Shown here: piece by piece, positions 8,669 to 16,873 of the stretch
How the letters are laid out: every line of letters begins with the position of its first letter
How positions within the stretch are numbered: the first letter of the stretch is position 1
Assembly (NCBI RefSeq): GCF_000425145.1
Contig: NZ_AULF01000012.1
Location: 61,831-125,830 of the forward strand
DNA: 64,000 nucleotides
Reading direction: 5' to 3'
From: Pedobacter glucosidilyticus DSM 23534
Lineage (GTDB): Bacteria; Bacteroidota; Bacteroidia; Sphingobacteriales; Sphingobacteriaceae
Notes under the pieces: model-generated
Told to the model about the DNA's origin: nothing
The model's database searches: none
What the model saw: the letters and a program-made list of their open reading frames with translations, nothing else
Made by a program: the position numbers and the translations under genes

Positions 8669-10153
8669 ATGGGTACTCAATCTAAAATTTCCGTTATAGG
8701 AGCAGGCTTTTCTGGTCTGGCAGCAGCTACAATATTGGCAAAAAAAGGTTATCAGGTAACTTTAATTGAAAAGAATGACCAAACCGGTGGCAGGGCAAGA
8801 ATATGGCAAACCGAAGGTTTTACTTTTGATATGGGACCAAGTTGGTACTGGATGCCTGATATTTTTGAGAATTACTTTAACCTATTTGGCAAAAGCGTTA
8901 AAGATTATTATAAGCTTATACAATTAGACCCCGGATATAGAATTTACTTCGGTGAGGATGAAATCATGAACATCCCAGCCAATATGCAAGAACTGGAAGC
9001 TTTATTTGAACAGTACGAACCAGGAAGCAGCGTGGGTTTAAGAAAATTTATGGAGCAAGCGGCTTATAAGTATAAAACCGCCATGAGTGATTATGTTTTT
9101 AGACCTTCGCACTCTATCACCGAGTTTATAGATTTAAGAATGATGCTGGAAAGCTTACGCATACACATGCTTAAACCTATGAGTTCTCATGTAAGAAAGT
9201 ACTTTAAAAATCCAAAACTGATACAATTATTAGAGTTTCCGGTTTTGTTTTTAGGTGCTACAGCACAAAAAATACCAGCTATGTACAGCTTAATGAATTA
9301 TGCCGATTTAGCTATGGGCACTTGGTACCCGATGGGCGGTATGCACCAAATTGTGAAAGCCATGACTAAGCTTGCAGAAGAACAAGGGGTGAAAATATTG
9401 CTGAACACAGAAGTTGAGAAAATTGTAGTAGATAAAAACAGGGCTACAACTTTAGTTACGAACAAAGGAAATATTGAAGCAGATTTTGTTATTTCTGGTG
9501 CAGATTATGAACATACCGACCAACAACTTTTAGAACCAAAAAATAGAAATTATACTGCCGAGTATTGGGACAAAAGAACCATGTCTCCTTCATCTTTACT
9601 GTTTTACATTGGTTTAGATAAAAAACTGGAAGGCATAAAACATCATAATTTATTTTTTGATGAAGATTTAGACCAACACGCTAAAGAAATTTATACCACA
9701 CCACAATGGCCTAGCAAGCCTTTATTTTATGTTTGTTGCCCATCGCAAACAGATAACACAGTAGCTCCAGAAGGAAAAGAAAACTTATTTTTCTTGATAC
9801 CACTAGCCCCGGGTTTAGAAGATTCTGATGAATTAAGAGAAAAATATTATAACATCATCATGGATAGGTTTGAGAATATCACTAAACAAAAAGTTAGGGG
9901 ATATGAAATCATCAAAAGAAGTTATGCCATGGAGGATTTTAAGAAAGATTATCATTCTTATAAAGGCAATGCCTATGGTTTAGCTAATACCTTAGCACAA
10001 ACAGCATTTTTTAAACCTGCTATGCGAGCTAAGAAAGTAAACAACTTACTATTTACAGGTCAATTAACAGTACCAGGACCGGGTGTACCACCTTCACTAA
10101 TTTCTGGTCAAGTTGCCGCGACAGAAGCCGATAAGTATTTAAAAGGAATTTAG
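8669..10153 (+). CDS. crtI: Phytoene desaturase (FAD-dependent)
   Basis: Desaturates phytoene to lycopene. The start is set at the ATG at 8669; a TTG 18 bp upstream is also in frame but would add six unneeded residues. The N-terminus has the dinucleotide-binding motif VIGAGFSGLAAA followed by TGGRARIW, and MGPSWYWMPD, typical of CrtI. The C-terminus has the bacterial-type phytoene dehydrogenase signature LFTGQLTVPGPGVPPSLISG. The length (494 aa) is normal. It is transcribed away from crtB and converges on the ECF sigma gene, with a long hairpin between them. Confidence 0.96.
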   Translation: MGTQSKISVIGAGFSGLAAATILAKKGYQVTLIEKNDQTGGRARIWQTEGFTFDMGPSWYWMPDIFENYFNLFGKSVKDYYKLIQLDPGYRIYFGEDEIMNIPANMQELEALFEQYEPGSSVGLRKFMEQAAYKYKTAMSDYVFRPSHSITEFIDLRMMLESLRIHMLKPMSSHVRKYFKNPKLIQLLEFPVLFLGATAQKIPAMYSLMNYADLAMGTWYPMGGMHQIVKAMTKLAEEQGVKILLNTEVEKIVVDKNRATTLVTNKGNIEADFVISGADYEHTDQQLLEPKNRNYTAEYWDKRTMSPSSLLFYIGLDKKLEGIKHHNLFFDEDLDQHAKEIYTTPQWPSKPLFYVCCPSQTDNTVAPEGKENLFFLIPLAPGLEDSDELREKYYNIIMDRFENITKQKVRGYEIIKRSYAMEDFKKDYHSYKGNAYGLANTLAQTAFFKPAMRAKKVNNLLFTGQLTVPGPGVPPSLISGQVAATEADKYLKGI

Positions 10154-10168
10154 GTAGAAAGAAAAGAA

Positions 10169-10207
10169 GTAAAACTTCTTAGGCTGCAACAGCCTCAGAA
10201 GTTTTAC
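10169..10207. terminator. Long hairpin at crtI / sigma-factor convergence
   Basis: An 18-bp stem (arms 10169-10186 and 10190-10207, 17 of 18 paired) with a 3-base CAA loop. It covers the stop codon and last eight codons of the sigma gene. On the minus strand the stem is followed by a T-rich run, so it should terminate the sigma transcript, and it could also block crtI read-through. Confidence 0.75.
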
Positions 10208-10709
10208 GGTCATAAGCTTTCAAACTCTTTTTAAGCAATTTTCTGGCTACGTGTATTCTGGTTTTAACTGTACCTATAGGAATAGCTAAGTGGTCTGCAA
10301 TTTCGTGGTATTTGTAACCTTCAAAGTACATGGTGAAAGGTACATAATACTCTTCTTGTAATTTGGATAAAGCCTTTTTAATATCATCCATCACAAACTT
10401 AGGCTCACCACCGTTTACGGTTGCAGAATAAGACAGTTGTGAAGACGAAATCTCATCTGTTTTAGTTACAAAAGTATTAATCTTCACAAATCTACGATAG
10501 TTATTAATAAAGGTGTTCTTCATGATGGTATATAACCATCCCTTCAAGTTTGTACCTTCCTTAAATTTGTTATAGTAGGTAATTGCCTTTAACATAGTGT
10601 CCTGTACCAAATCATTGGCATCATCAGCATCATGTGTAAAATGTAAGGCATACATTTTAAGTGACGATGCTTGGCGCATTACTAGGGTGTTAAATTCTAT
10701 CTTAGTCAT
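10179..10709 (-). CDS. ECF-type RNA polymerase sigma factor
   Basis: Alternative sigma factor of 176 aa. Region 2 is at about residues 15-80 (DADDANDLVQDTMLKAI, then LKGWLYTIMKNTFINNYRR) and region 4 at about 110-160 (LSKLQEEYYVPFTMYFEGYKYHEIADHLAIPIGTVKTRI, read in two parts). No anti-sigma gene is adjacent. It lies tail-to-tail with crtI and next to murB, and is preceded by a consensus housekeeping promoter at 10740-10772. Sphingobacteriaceae commonly carry close relatives of this sigma; whether it controls the crt genes is not known. The last codons are part of a strong terminator hairpin. Confidence 0.92.
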   Translation of the reverse strand: MTKIEFNTLVMRQASSLKMYALHFTHDADDANDLVQDTMLKAITYYNKFKEGTNLKGWLYTIMKNTFINNYRRFVKINTFVTKTDEISSSQLSYSATVNGGEPKFVMDDIKKALSKLQEEYYVPFTMYFEGYKYHEIADHLAIPIGTVKTRIHVARKLLKKSLKAYDRKTSEAVAA

Positions 10710-10739
10710 TTTGTTTAACTTTTTTGATTAATACCTAAA

Positions 10740-10772
10740 CAAACTTAGTAATTATAATTTGTAATTCGCAAA
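10740..10772 (-). promoter_or_regulatory. Consensus Bacteroidota promoter of the ECF sigma gene
   Basis: On the minus strand TTTG, 21 bases, then TAAGTTTG, a full match to the Bacteroidota -33 TTTG / -7 TAnnTTTG pattern. The -7 box ends 31 bp before the sigma start codon, leaving a short leader. Confidence 0.75.
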
Positions 10773-10912
10773 TTTTGTTTAAGTTTTTTATCAAAAAAAT
10801 TAAACAATATGTTGCAACACTTTTTCGCTATCAAAAGTTAGACCAAAGGTGTATAAATAAGGTTTTCAGGATTTTAATCTAATATCAGGTAGTAAAAAAA
10901 TTACACACTTTA

Positions 10913-11929
10913 CTAAAAAATGTTTACTTCACGTTCTAAGACAACGCCAAACTTCTGTTGAACAGAATGTATAATAGATGTAGAAAAATCATAAACTTCT
11001 TTGCCACTTGCACCACCATGGTTTACTATAACCAAAGCTTGCTGGTGCCAAGTACCCGTATGCCCTACCACTTTTCCTTTCCAGCCACACTGCTCTATTA
11101 ACCAGCCAGCAGCCAACTTCACTTGATTGTTGGGTACTAAAAAGTACACTACTTCCGGAAACTGTTTATGTAATAGGTCAAATTGTTCTTTTGTTATGAT
11201 AGGATTTTTAAAAAATGAACCTGCATTACCAATAGTAGATGGATCAGGCAATTTAGAAACTCTAATTTCTGATACTACTTTAGAAACATCACTTAAAGTA
11301 GGATGTGTAATGTTTCTTTTTGATAACTCTGCTTGTATAGCTCCGTAACTGATGTTGATTTGAGGTATCAAAGACAGTTTAAATTTTACACTGCAAATGA
11401 TGTATTGCCCTTTTAAAGCTTGTTTAAAAACGCTCTCGCGATAAGCAAACTTACAATCGGCATGAGTAAAATGCTTAAAAGTACCCGTAGCAATTTCAAA
11501 AGCCTTACAACTTTCAAAAACATCTTTTAGCTCTACCCCATACGCCCCAATATTTTGGATAGGTGAAGCACCAACAGAGCCAGGTATAAGGCTTAAATTT
11601 TCTACTCCGGCAAAGCCCCAGTGTACACAATAATTTACAAAATCATTCCATACCTCGCCAGCACCCGCTTCTACCACAACTTCTTCATGGTTGATACGGT
11701 GCGCTATCCCTCTGATGTTCATCCTGATGACTAAACCATCAAAATCTTTTGTGAGTAAAATATTACTACCACCACCTAAAACCAAACGTGATGTTTGGTG
11801 CCATTGCGGGTCTAAGAATAATTCTACCAGCTCATCTTCTCTACTTATTTCAACAAAATATTTAGCAAAAACCTCAATTTGAAAGGTATTGAAATTCTTT
11901 AAAGAAACATTTTGATGAATTTGTAACAT
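10913..11929 (-). CDS. murB: UDP-N-acetylenolpyruvoylglucosamine reductase (MurB)
   Basis: FAD/NADPH enzyme that reduces the enolpyruvyl group to give UDP-N-acetylmuramate in cytosolic peptidoglycan precursor synthesis. The start is placed at the ATG at 11929 (338 aa). The next upstream in-frame start, at 11992, would overlap the crtZ stop and add 21 residues that are not typical of MurB. Visible motifs are LVLGGGSNIL, IPGSVGASPIQNIGAYG (FAD site), YRESVFK and the catalytic-Ser loop GNAGSFFKNP, then AGWLIEQCGWKG. It lies 32 bp after crtZ on the same strand, so the two probably share a transcript, an unusual pairing of cell-wall and pigment genes. Confidence 0.96.
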   Translation of the reverse strand: MLQIHQNVSLKNFNTFQIEVFAKYFVEISREDELVELFLDPQWHQTSRLVLGGGSNILLTKDFDGLVIRMNIRGIAHRINHEEVVVEAGAGEVWNDFVNYCVHWGFAGVENLSLIPGSVGASPIQNIGAYGVELKDVFESCKAFEIATGTFKHFTHADCKFAYRESVFKQALKGQYIICSVKFKLSLIPQINISYGAIQAELSKRNITHPTLSDVSKVVSEIRVSKLPDPSTIGNAGSFFKNPIITKEQFDLLHKQFPEVVYFLVPNNQVKLAAGWLIEQCGWKGKVVGHTGTWHQQALVIVNHGGASGKEVYDFSTSIIHSVQQKFGVVLEREVNIF

Positions 11930-11961
11930 GGTGAAATTAAATTGATGTTCTGAAATGATGA

Positions 11962-12402
11962 CTAGCTTTTGAAATATTTTTTGGATGCCCAAAGTAAACC
12001 AAATTCTTCTGAAGGCATTTTCTCTGTTGATTTATGATGGATTTTATGCGCTCTTCTGATACCTTTTAAATATTTATTTTCGGTTTTAAATGCTTTAAAA
12101 CGATTGTGAATAAACCAATCGTGAAAAATGAAGTAAATGATACCATATACTGATATCCCCACTCCTATCCAAAATTTATAGTTTAAAGTTGTTTGGTTAT
12201 CCCACATCAGCCAACAGGATAATATCCCAAAACCCAAACTAAAAACATCATTCAACTCAAAAAAACCATGTCTTTGTTGGTGATGTGTTTTATGAATAAA
12301 CCAAAGTGGACCATGGAATAAGTATTTGTGCAAAGCCCAGGAAACTAACTCCATCATTACAATAGTAAGTGCAATTATGCCAAGTGCGTAATACCAAATC
12401 AT
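11962..12402 (-). CDS. crtZ: Beta-carotene hydroxylase (fatty-acid hydroxylase superfamily)
   Basis: Membrane di-iron oxygenase expected to add 3-hydroxyl groups to beta-carotene, giving zeaxanthin. The 146-residue protein has the four His clusters of the family: HKYLFH, HKTHH, HDWFIHNRF and HKIHH. Its three or four hydrophobic segments are arranged as in bacterial CrtZ, and its length fits. It is divided from the main crt cluster by the sigma gene and murB. It reads away from the first TetR gene across 74 bp that contain a 20-bp perfect palindrome, so TetR control of this gene is plausible. Confidence 0.9.
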   Translation of the reverse strand: MIWYYALGIIALTIVMMELVSWALHKYLFHGPLWFIHKTHHQQRHGFFELNDVFSLGFGILSCWLMWDNQTTLNYKFWIGVGISVYGIIYFIFHDWFIHNRFKAFKTENKYLKGIRRAHKIHHKSTEKMPSEEFGLLWASKKYFKS

Positions 12403-12442
12403 AAATTAAATAAAAAACAAAGATGCATTTAAATTCTGTATC

Positions 12443-12462
12443 ATTAATTTAGCTAAATTAAT
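12443..12462. promoter_or_regulatory. 20-bp perfect palindrome, candidate TetR operator
   Basis: ATTAATTTAGCTAAATTAAT is fully symmetric and lies in the 74-bp gap between divergent crtZ and the first TetR gene. Each half contains TAATTTAG, one base off the -7 box TAnnTTTG, so a bound repressor could block both promoters. Confidence 0.5.
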
Positions 12463-12476
12463 TTTCTGCATTTAAG

Positions 12477-13082
12477 ATGGAGCAACAAGATAAAAAAAGA
12501 GAACAAATTATAGAAGCTGCTTTAAAACGTTTTGCCCATTTTGGTCTTAGCAAAACAACCATGAATGAAATTGCAGCAGATTTAAACTTTTCTAAAGCTC
12601 TTCTTTATTATTATTTCCCAGATAAGATAAATCTTTACGCAGGTGTTTTAGAAAAGATTTTTTCTGAAGTAGCACAACAAATAGACAAAAATATTGCGAA
12701 AGCCCGTTTGCCAGAAGATGCTCTAAAAGCTTATATGGAAGCAAAAAACAGCTTTCTAGAAAAATATTTCCCTATTCTTGATTTTAGTAAACTTACTAAT
12801 ATTGAAAAATATCAGGATTTAAAAAAGATTATAGAAAAAGCCAACCAATCAGAAATTACACACTTAAAACAAATTATAAATATTGGTATACAAACCCACC
12901 AATATAAAGTTACTGATGCTACCTACACCGCACAATTACTTTTTGATGCTATACAAGGTATAAGAGTTTTATACTTTAACCAAGTTCAAGTCCCTTTCGG
13001 GATAGATAAAAAATTCATTAGAATGATATCAGAAAGGCAAAAAGAAATTGTTTACATCTTTTTAAAAGGCCTTAGCTGTTAA
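12477..13082 (+). CDS. TetR/AcrR-family transcriptional regulator (first of three)
   Basis: 201-residue repressor-type protein. The N-terminal helix-turn-helix is at about residues 8-58 (REQIIEAALKRFAHFGLSKT, then EIAADLNFSKALLYYYFPDK). The C-terminal half is the variable ligand and dimer domain. Its first 60 residues are close to those of the next gene, so the two look like tandem duplicates. It is divergent from crtZ, with a 20-bp perfect palindrome in the shared promoter region. The likely targets are itself and crtZ and/or the efflux genes downstream; the ligand is unknown. Confidence 0.92.
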   Translation: MEQQDKKREQIIEAALKRFAHFGLSKTTMNEIAADLNFSKALLYYYFPDKINLYAGVLEKIFSEVAQQIDKNIAKARLPEDALKAYMEAKNSFLEKYFPILDFSKLTNIEKYQDLKKIIEKANQSEITHLKQIINIGIQTHQYKVTDATYTAQLLFDAIQGIRVLYFNQVQVPFGIDKKFIRMISERQKEIVYIFLKGLSC

Positions 13083-13161
13083 AAATACAAACGTCATTTT
13101 ATTATCATAAACAATAGCATTGAAACAAAATGTTTTGATGTGAATTTTTTTGGCTTTACTT

Positions 13162-13186
13162 TTGACTAATTAATTTAAAAAGTCAA
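13162..13186. promoter_or_regulatory. Promoter with embedded inverted repeat upstream of second TetR gene
   Basis: TTGACT and AGTCAA arms separated by 13 bases. A TTTG (13161-13164) sits at the left arm and TAAGTTTA (13187-13194) directly after the right arm, a near-consensus -33/-7 pair with a 22-base spacer. The inverted repeat therefore fills the spacer, the classic place for a repressor operator. The start codon is at 13214. Confidence 0.5.
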
Positions 13187-13213
13187 TAAGTTTAATATTC
13201 AAAAAGTAAATAC

Positions 13214-13831
13214 ATGACAGAGCAGATAACAGATCACAAGAAAGAGCAAATCATAGCTACTGCCTTGAAACGCTTTGCTCATTTTGGTATTGCAAAAACT
13301 ACCATGAACGAGATAGCTGATGATTTATCGCTCTCCAAAGCATCTTTATATTATTACTTTCCTGATAAAACTTCTTTGATTTTAGCTGTAGGGCATCATA
13401 TCCTTTTTGATTTTGTTAAGCAGCAGGAGGCCACCTTAAATAAAGCTTTAAATTTTAAAGCCGGCATGCAGAACCTTATTGATATCCGAATTGAATTTGG
13501 CAAAAAGTATTTCATGATGCATATAGGCGATGGACAAGGTGATTCTTATTTCCACGACCAACAACTACATCACCTGATGGAAGATGTAAGACAGCAAGAA
13601 CAGTTGTTGCTCATGGCTTTCATGAAAAAAATGCAGCAGCAGGGCGAGTTAAAAGCTTTGGATATCGTTGCTACCTCGCAAATTTTTACTGATGTACTTA
13701 CAGGAATTTGGGTTTTCGAAATTCATGTTCTTCATAAAACCTTAATCCCGTCTGATGATCAATTTAACAACATCAGAACAAAATGTTTAAACATGCTTAA
13801 TATTTTTTACGATGGAATTAAAAGAGTTTGA
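13214..13831 (+). CDS. TetR/AcrR-family transcriptional regulator (second of three)
   Basis: 205 residues. The helix-turn-helix region (KKEQIIATALKRFAHFG, EIADDLSLSKASLYYYFPDK) is nearly the same as in the preceding TetR, but the ligand domain has diverged, as expected after tandem duplication. It has its own promoter with an inverted repeat between the boxes. The 3' end overlaps the start of the third TetR gene by 20 bp, so these two are translated from one message that probably continues into the TolC-MFP-RND genes. It is probably a local repressor of the pump. Confidence 0.92.
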   Translation: MTEQITDHKKEQIIATALKRFAHFGIAKTTMNEIADDLSLSKASLYYYFPDKTSLILAVGHHILFDFVKQQEATLNKALNFKAGMQNLIDIRIEFGKKYFMMHIGDGQGDSYFHDQQLHHLMEDVRQQEQLLLMAFMKKMQQQGELKALDIVATSQIFTDVLTGIWVFEIHVLHKTLIPSDDQFNNIRTKCLNMLNIFYDGIKRV

Positions 13832-14435
13832 TTTAGAACAAAGAATATTAGAAAAAGCCCGAGCATTATTTTTCGTTTTCGGGATAAAAAGTATCTCTAT
13901 GGATGATATTGCCAAAAATTTAGGCATATCTAAAAAAACGCTTTATCAGTACTATCGTGATAAAACAGCCCTACTAGAGCTTATTATTGATGATTTACTA
14001 GAAACACACGGTAAAGAAATTGAAAACGCACAGCAAGCAGGTAAAAATGCCATACAAGAAGTTTATTTACAAACTCAGGTTATTTTAAACCTCTTTAAAA
14101 ACATCAGCCCAAATATCTTTTTTGAAATCAGTAAATATTTTCCGCTGCTTGATGAAAGATTTACCAAGCACCGCATACAATGTATAAAAAAATGTATCAG
14201 AGAAAATATCATCCGCGGTATGGATGAAAAGCTGTATCGTAAAGATTTAGATATAGATTTTGTAGCGCAAATTAGGCTTAACCAAATTACAGCTGCTTTT
14301 GATGAAAAGGCTTATCCTGCAGATGAATTCAGTATTTCTGACACCTTATTTAAGCTTACCGATTTCTATTTAAATGCTATTTGCCAAACAGCAGGCAAGA
14401 AATTATTAAACAGTATCAAAACACAGTATATATAA
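13812..14435 (+). CDS. TetR-family transcriptional regulator (third of three)
   Basis: 207 residues with an N-terminal helix-turn-helix (ARALFFVFGIKSISMDDIAK, LGISKKTLYQYYRDKTALL). This belongs to a different subgroup from the two preceding paralogues; regulators of this type often precede TolC-AcrA-AcrB operons in Bacteroidota. It overlaps the second TetR gene by 20 bp and ends 2 bp before the TolC start, so it is the first gene of the efflux operon in translational terms. It probably represses the pump until a substrate is bound; the ligand is unknown. Confidence 0.92.
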   Translation: MELKEFDLEQRILEKARALFFVFGIKSISMDDIAKNLGISKKTLYQYYRDKTALLELIIDDLLETHGKEIENAQQAGKNAIQEVYLQTQVILNLFKNISPNIFFEISKYFPLLDERFTKHRIQCIKKCIRENIIRGMDEKLYRKDLDIDFVAQIRLNQITAAFDEKAYPADEFSISDTLFKLTDFYLNAICQTAGKKLLNSIKTQYI

Positions 14436-14437
14436 AA

Positions 14438-15763
14438 ATGAAAACAATGAAAATCATGTTGTTAATGGCTATAAGCTTATCTATAGCCAAGCTAAGTACA
14501 GCACAACAAATAAATTTAACCTTAAAAGATGCCTTGCAGTATGCCATCAAAAACAATGAAAATATCAAAAAAGCAAAATTGGATATTGATGGAGGAAGGT
14601 ATAAAACAGAAGAAGTTAGAGCCCAGGCTTTACCACAGCTAAATGCCAATAGTAGCCTTGCGTATAACCCCATTTTAGGACAAATTGTGTTTGGAGATCA
14701 ATCTATACAAATTGGCCGTAGGTGGAATGCCCAAGCTGGCTTACAGGTAGACCAGCAGATTTTTAATCAACAGGTTTTTACAGGTTTAAAAGCAGCAAAA
14801 TCAAGCGAACAATATTATGAGCTTAATGCTAACCTTACCGAAGAGCAAATTATAGAGCAAGTAGCTAACAATTATTATCAAATTTTAGTCAATAAACAAC
14901 AGCTCTATGTTATAGATACCAATATTAAAAACGTAAAAGTTGTAGAAAAAATCATCAAAAACCAATATGCTAATGGGTTGGCTAAAAAAATTGATGTAGA
15001 CCGTATTCAGGTAAACTTAACCAATTTATATACCCAAAGAGAGCAATTTGCCAATACCATTACGCAACTAGAAAATCAGCTCAAATACGCTATGGGGATG
15101 CCTGTTAAAACGGCTATTACCTTACCTCAGGAAGAATTACAAGAAGTTGTAAAAATCCCTTTTCTAACGGATACAGTTGATGTATCTGGCAGAACAGAAT
15201 TGAGATTGTTGAACGTACAAAAAGACTTATTAGGCTTGCAAAGAAAAGCTTATCAATCTGAATACTACCCTACTTTATCTTTAACAGGTAATTACAACTA
15301 TACTAGCCAGAGTGATAAATTTGATTTCTTTAAATCTGGCGAAAAACAGGCAATTGGCTTTGATGCATCAGCTATTGGGCTAACCTTAAGGATACCCATT
15401 TTTAATGGTTTTGCTACTCGCTCTAGAATAAAACAGGCAGAAATTGACATTCAAAAAGCCGAAGAAGACCGCAAGCAAACTCAAAATGCACTTAACGCTG
15501 ATTATGAAAATGCAAAAATCAAACTCAGAAACAGTGTTAACACCATCAATTCGCAAAAGCAAAATGTTGCGCTAGCCCGAGAAATTTACACCAGTACCCA
15601 AAATAATTATAACAATGGTTTAGCTTCTTTAACCGATTTATTGGATACTGAAAATGCTTTGACAGAAGCGCAAAACAGTTATAATCAAGCATTATTAAAC
15701 TATAAAATAGCAGAAATACAGTTAATTAAATCAAACGGTAACATCAAAACATTATTAAACTAA
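14438..15763 (+). CDS. TolC-family outer-membrane efflux protein
   Basis: Outer-membrane channel of a tripartite efflux pump. The start is set at the ATG at 14438, 2 bp after the TetR stop; an in-frame TTG at 14381 would overlap that gene by 55 bp. The product (441 aa) has a signal peptide ending in LSTAQQ. It has two repeats of the outer-membrane efflux family (about 30-220 and 245-435) with long Gln/Asn-rich helices, such as the C-terminal NNGLASLTDLLDTENALTEA. The fusion-protein gene begins 4 bp downstream. Confidence 0.94.
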   Translation: MKTMKIMLLMAISLSIAKLSTAQQINLTLKDALQYAIKNNENIKKAKLDIDGGRYKTEEVRAQALPQLNANSSLAYNPILGQIVFGDQSIQIGRRWNAQAGLQVDQQIFNQQVFTGLKAAKSSEQYYELNANLTEEQIIEQVANNYYQILVNKQQLYVIDTNIKNVKVVEKIIKNQYANGLAKKIDVDRIQVNLTNLYTQREQFANTITQLENQLKYAMGMPVKTAITLPQEELQEVVKIPFLTDTVDVSGRTELRLLNVQKDLLGLQRKAYQSEYYPTLSLTGNYNYTSQSDKFDFFKSGEKQAIGFDASAIGLTLRIPIFNGFATRSRIKQAEIDIQKAEEDRKQTQNALNADYENAKIKLRNSVNTINSQKQNVALAREIYTSTQNNYNNGLASLTDLLDTENALTEAQNSYNQALLNYKIAEIQLIKSNGNIKTLLN

Positions 15764-15767
15764 GATC

Positions 15768-16826
15768 ATGAAAAAGATAATTATACCCGTAATAAGCGTA
15801 ATTGCAGTAGTTGTAGTTATAGGTTGGGTTCTTGCTAATAATAAGAAAAAAAACGAAGAAAAAACCGCAGTTGTAGCTGCCGGTAAAGGTGCGGTAGCTG
15901 TAAGAACAGCTGTTGTCAAAAAAAACGAAATAGACATGAATTTTACTGCCAATGGTACTTTTGCGGCAGCACAAGATTTAGAATTTTCAGCAGAAAATTC
16001 TGGTAGGGTTACCCGTATCATGGTGGATGAAGGAAGCAGAGTCTCTAAAGGACAAATTTTAGCTTACATAGATGCTGAAATTTTAAATGTTGGTGTAAGA
16101 AATGCAGAAGCTGCTTACCAAAACGCCGCTAGAGATTTGGAGCGCTACCAAAGTTCTTTTAGTACCGGTGGTGTTACACAACAACAGTTAGATCAAGCCA
16201 AATTAGGTGTAGAAAATGCTAAGGCTGGCTTACAAGAAGCCAAAAGAAGATTAAAAGACGCCAATATTAAATCGCCCATAAACGGTATTGTAAACAAACG
16301 TTTAATAGAGCAAGGCGCATATATCTCGCCAGGAACCAAATTGTTTGAGTTGGTTGATGTTTCTAAATTAAAGCTTGCCTTAACTGTTAACGAGAGCCAA
16401 GTGGCTAACTTAAAAATTGGCGACCAAGTAAGGATAAAATCTAATGTTTTTAACGATAAAGATTTTAAGGGGAAAATCACTTTTATCGCCCCTAAAGCTG
16501 ATAATACTTTAAACTTTCCTATAGAGATAGAGCTAAGCAATAATCCTAACAGCCAAATAAAAGCTGGGATGTACGGCACTGCCATATTTGAGTTTCCTAA
16601 ACAAGCCGCTACCATTACCATTCCAAGAACTTCTTTTGTAGGTAGTGTAAGTAGTAATAAAATTTATATCGCACAGAGCGATGTTGCAAAAGAAAGAAAT
16701 GTTATAGCTGGAAGAGTTTTTGGCGACCAGGTAGAAATATTAGAAGGATTAAAAGAAGGAGAAACGGTGATTACAAGTGGTCAAATCAATTTGGTTGATG
16801 GTACCCCTATTTCTCCGGTTAAATAA
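15768..16826 (+). CDS. RND efflux periplasmic adaptor (membrane fusion protein)
   Basis: Links the inner-membrane pump to the TolC channel. The 352-residue protein has one N-terminal membrane segment (about 4-22). A barrel-sandwich (lipoyl-like) half-motif follows (ENSGRVTRIMVDEGSRVSKG). A coiled-coil hairpin covers about 100-160 (LEVENAKAGLQEAKRRLKDA region), then comes the second lipoyl half (IKSPINGIVNKRLIEQGAYI). The beta-barrel and membrane-proximal domains are at the C-terminus. It starts 4 bp after TolC and lies 47 bp before the RND permease in the same operon. Confidence 0.95.
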   Translation: MKKIIIPVISVIAVVVVIGWVLANNKKKNEEKTAVVAAGKGAVAVRTAVVKKNEIDMNFTANGTFAAAQDLEFSAENSGRVTRIMVDEGSRVSKGQILAYIDAEILNVGVRNAEAAYQNAARDLERYQSSFSTGGVTQQQLDQAKLGVENAKAGLQEAKRRLKDANIKSPINGIVNKRLIEQGAYISPGTKLFELVDVSKLKLALTVNESQVANLKIGDQVRIKSNVFNDKDFKGKITFIAPKADNTLNFPIEIELSNNPNSQIKAGMYGTAIFEFPKQAATITIPRTSFVGSVSSNKIYIAQSDVAKERNVIAGRVFGDQVEILEGLKEGETVITSGQINLVDGTPISPVK

Positions 16827-16873
16827 TCAAAACATAGAAAACAACAGCTTATGCTGTTATAACGATATATAAA

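Noticed and set aside
16193..16621. 142-codon minus-strand frame
   Set aside because: Mirror of the membrane-fusion gene without its own start context or family.
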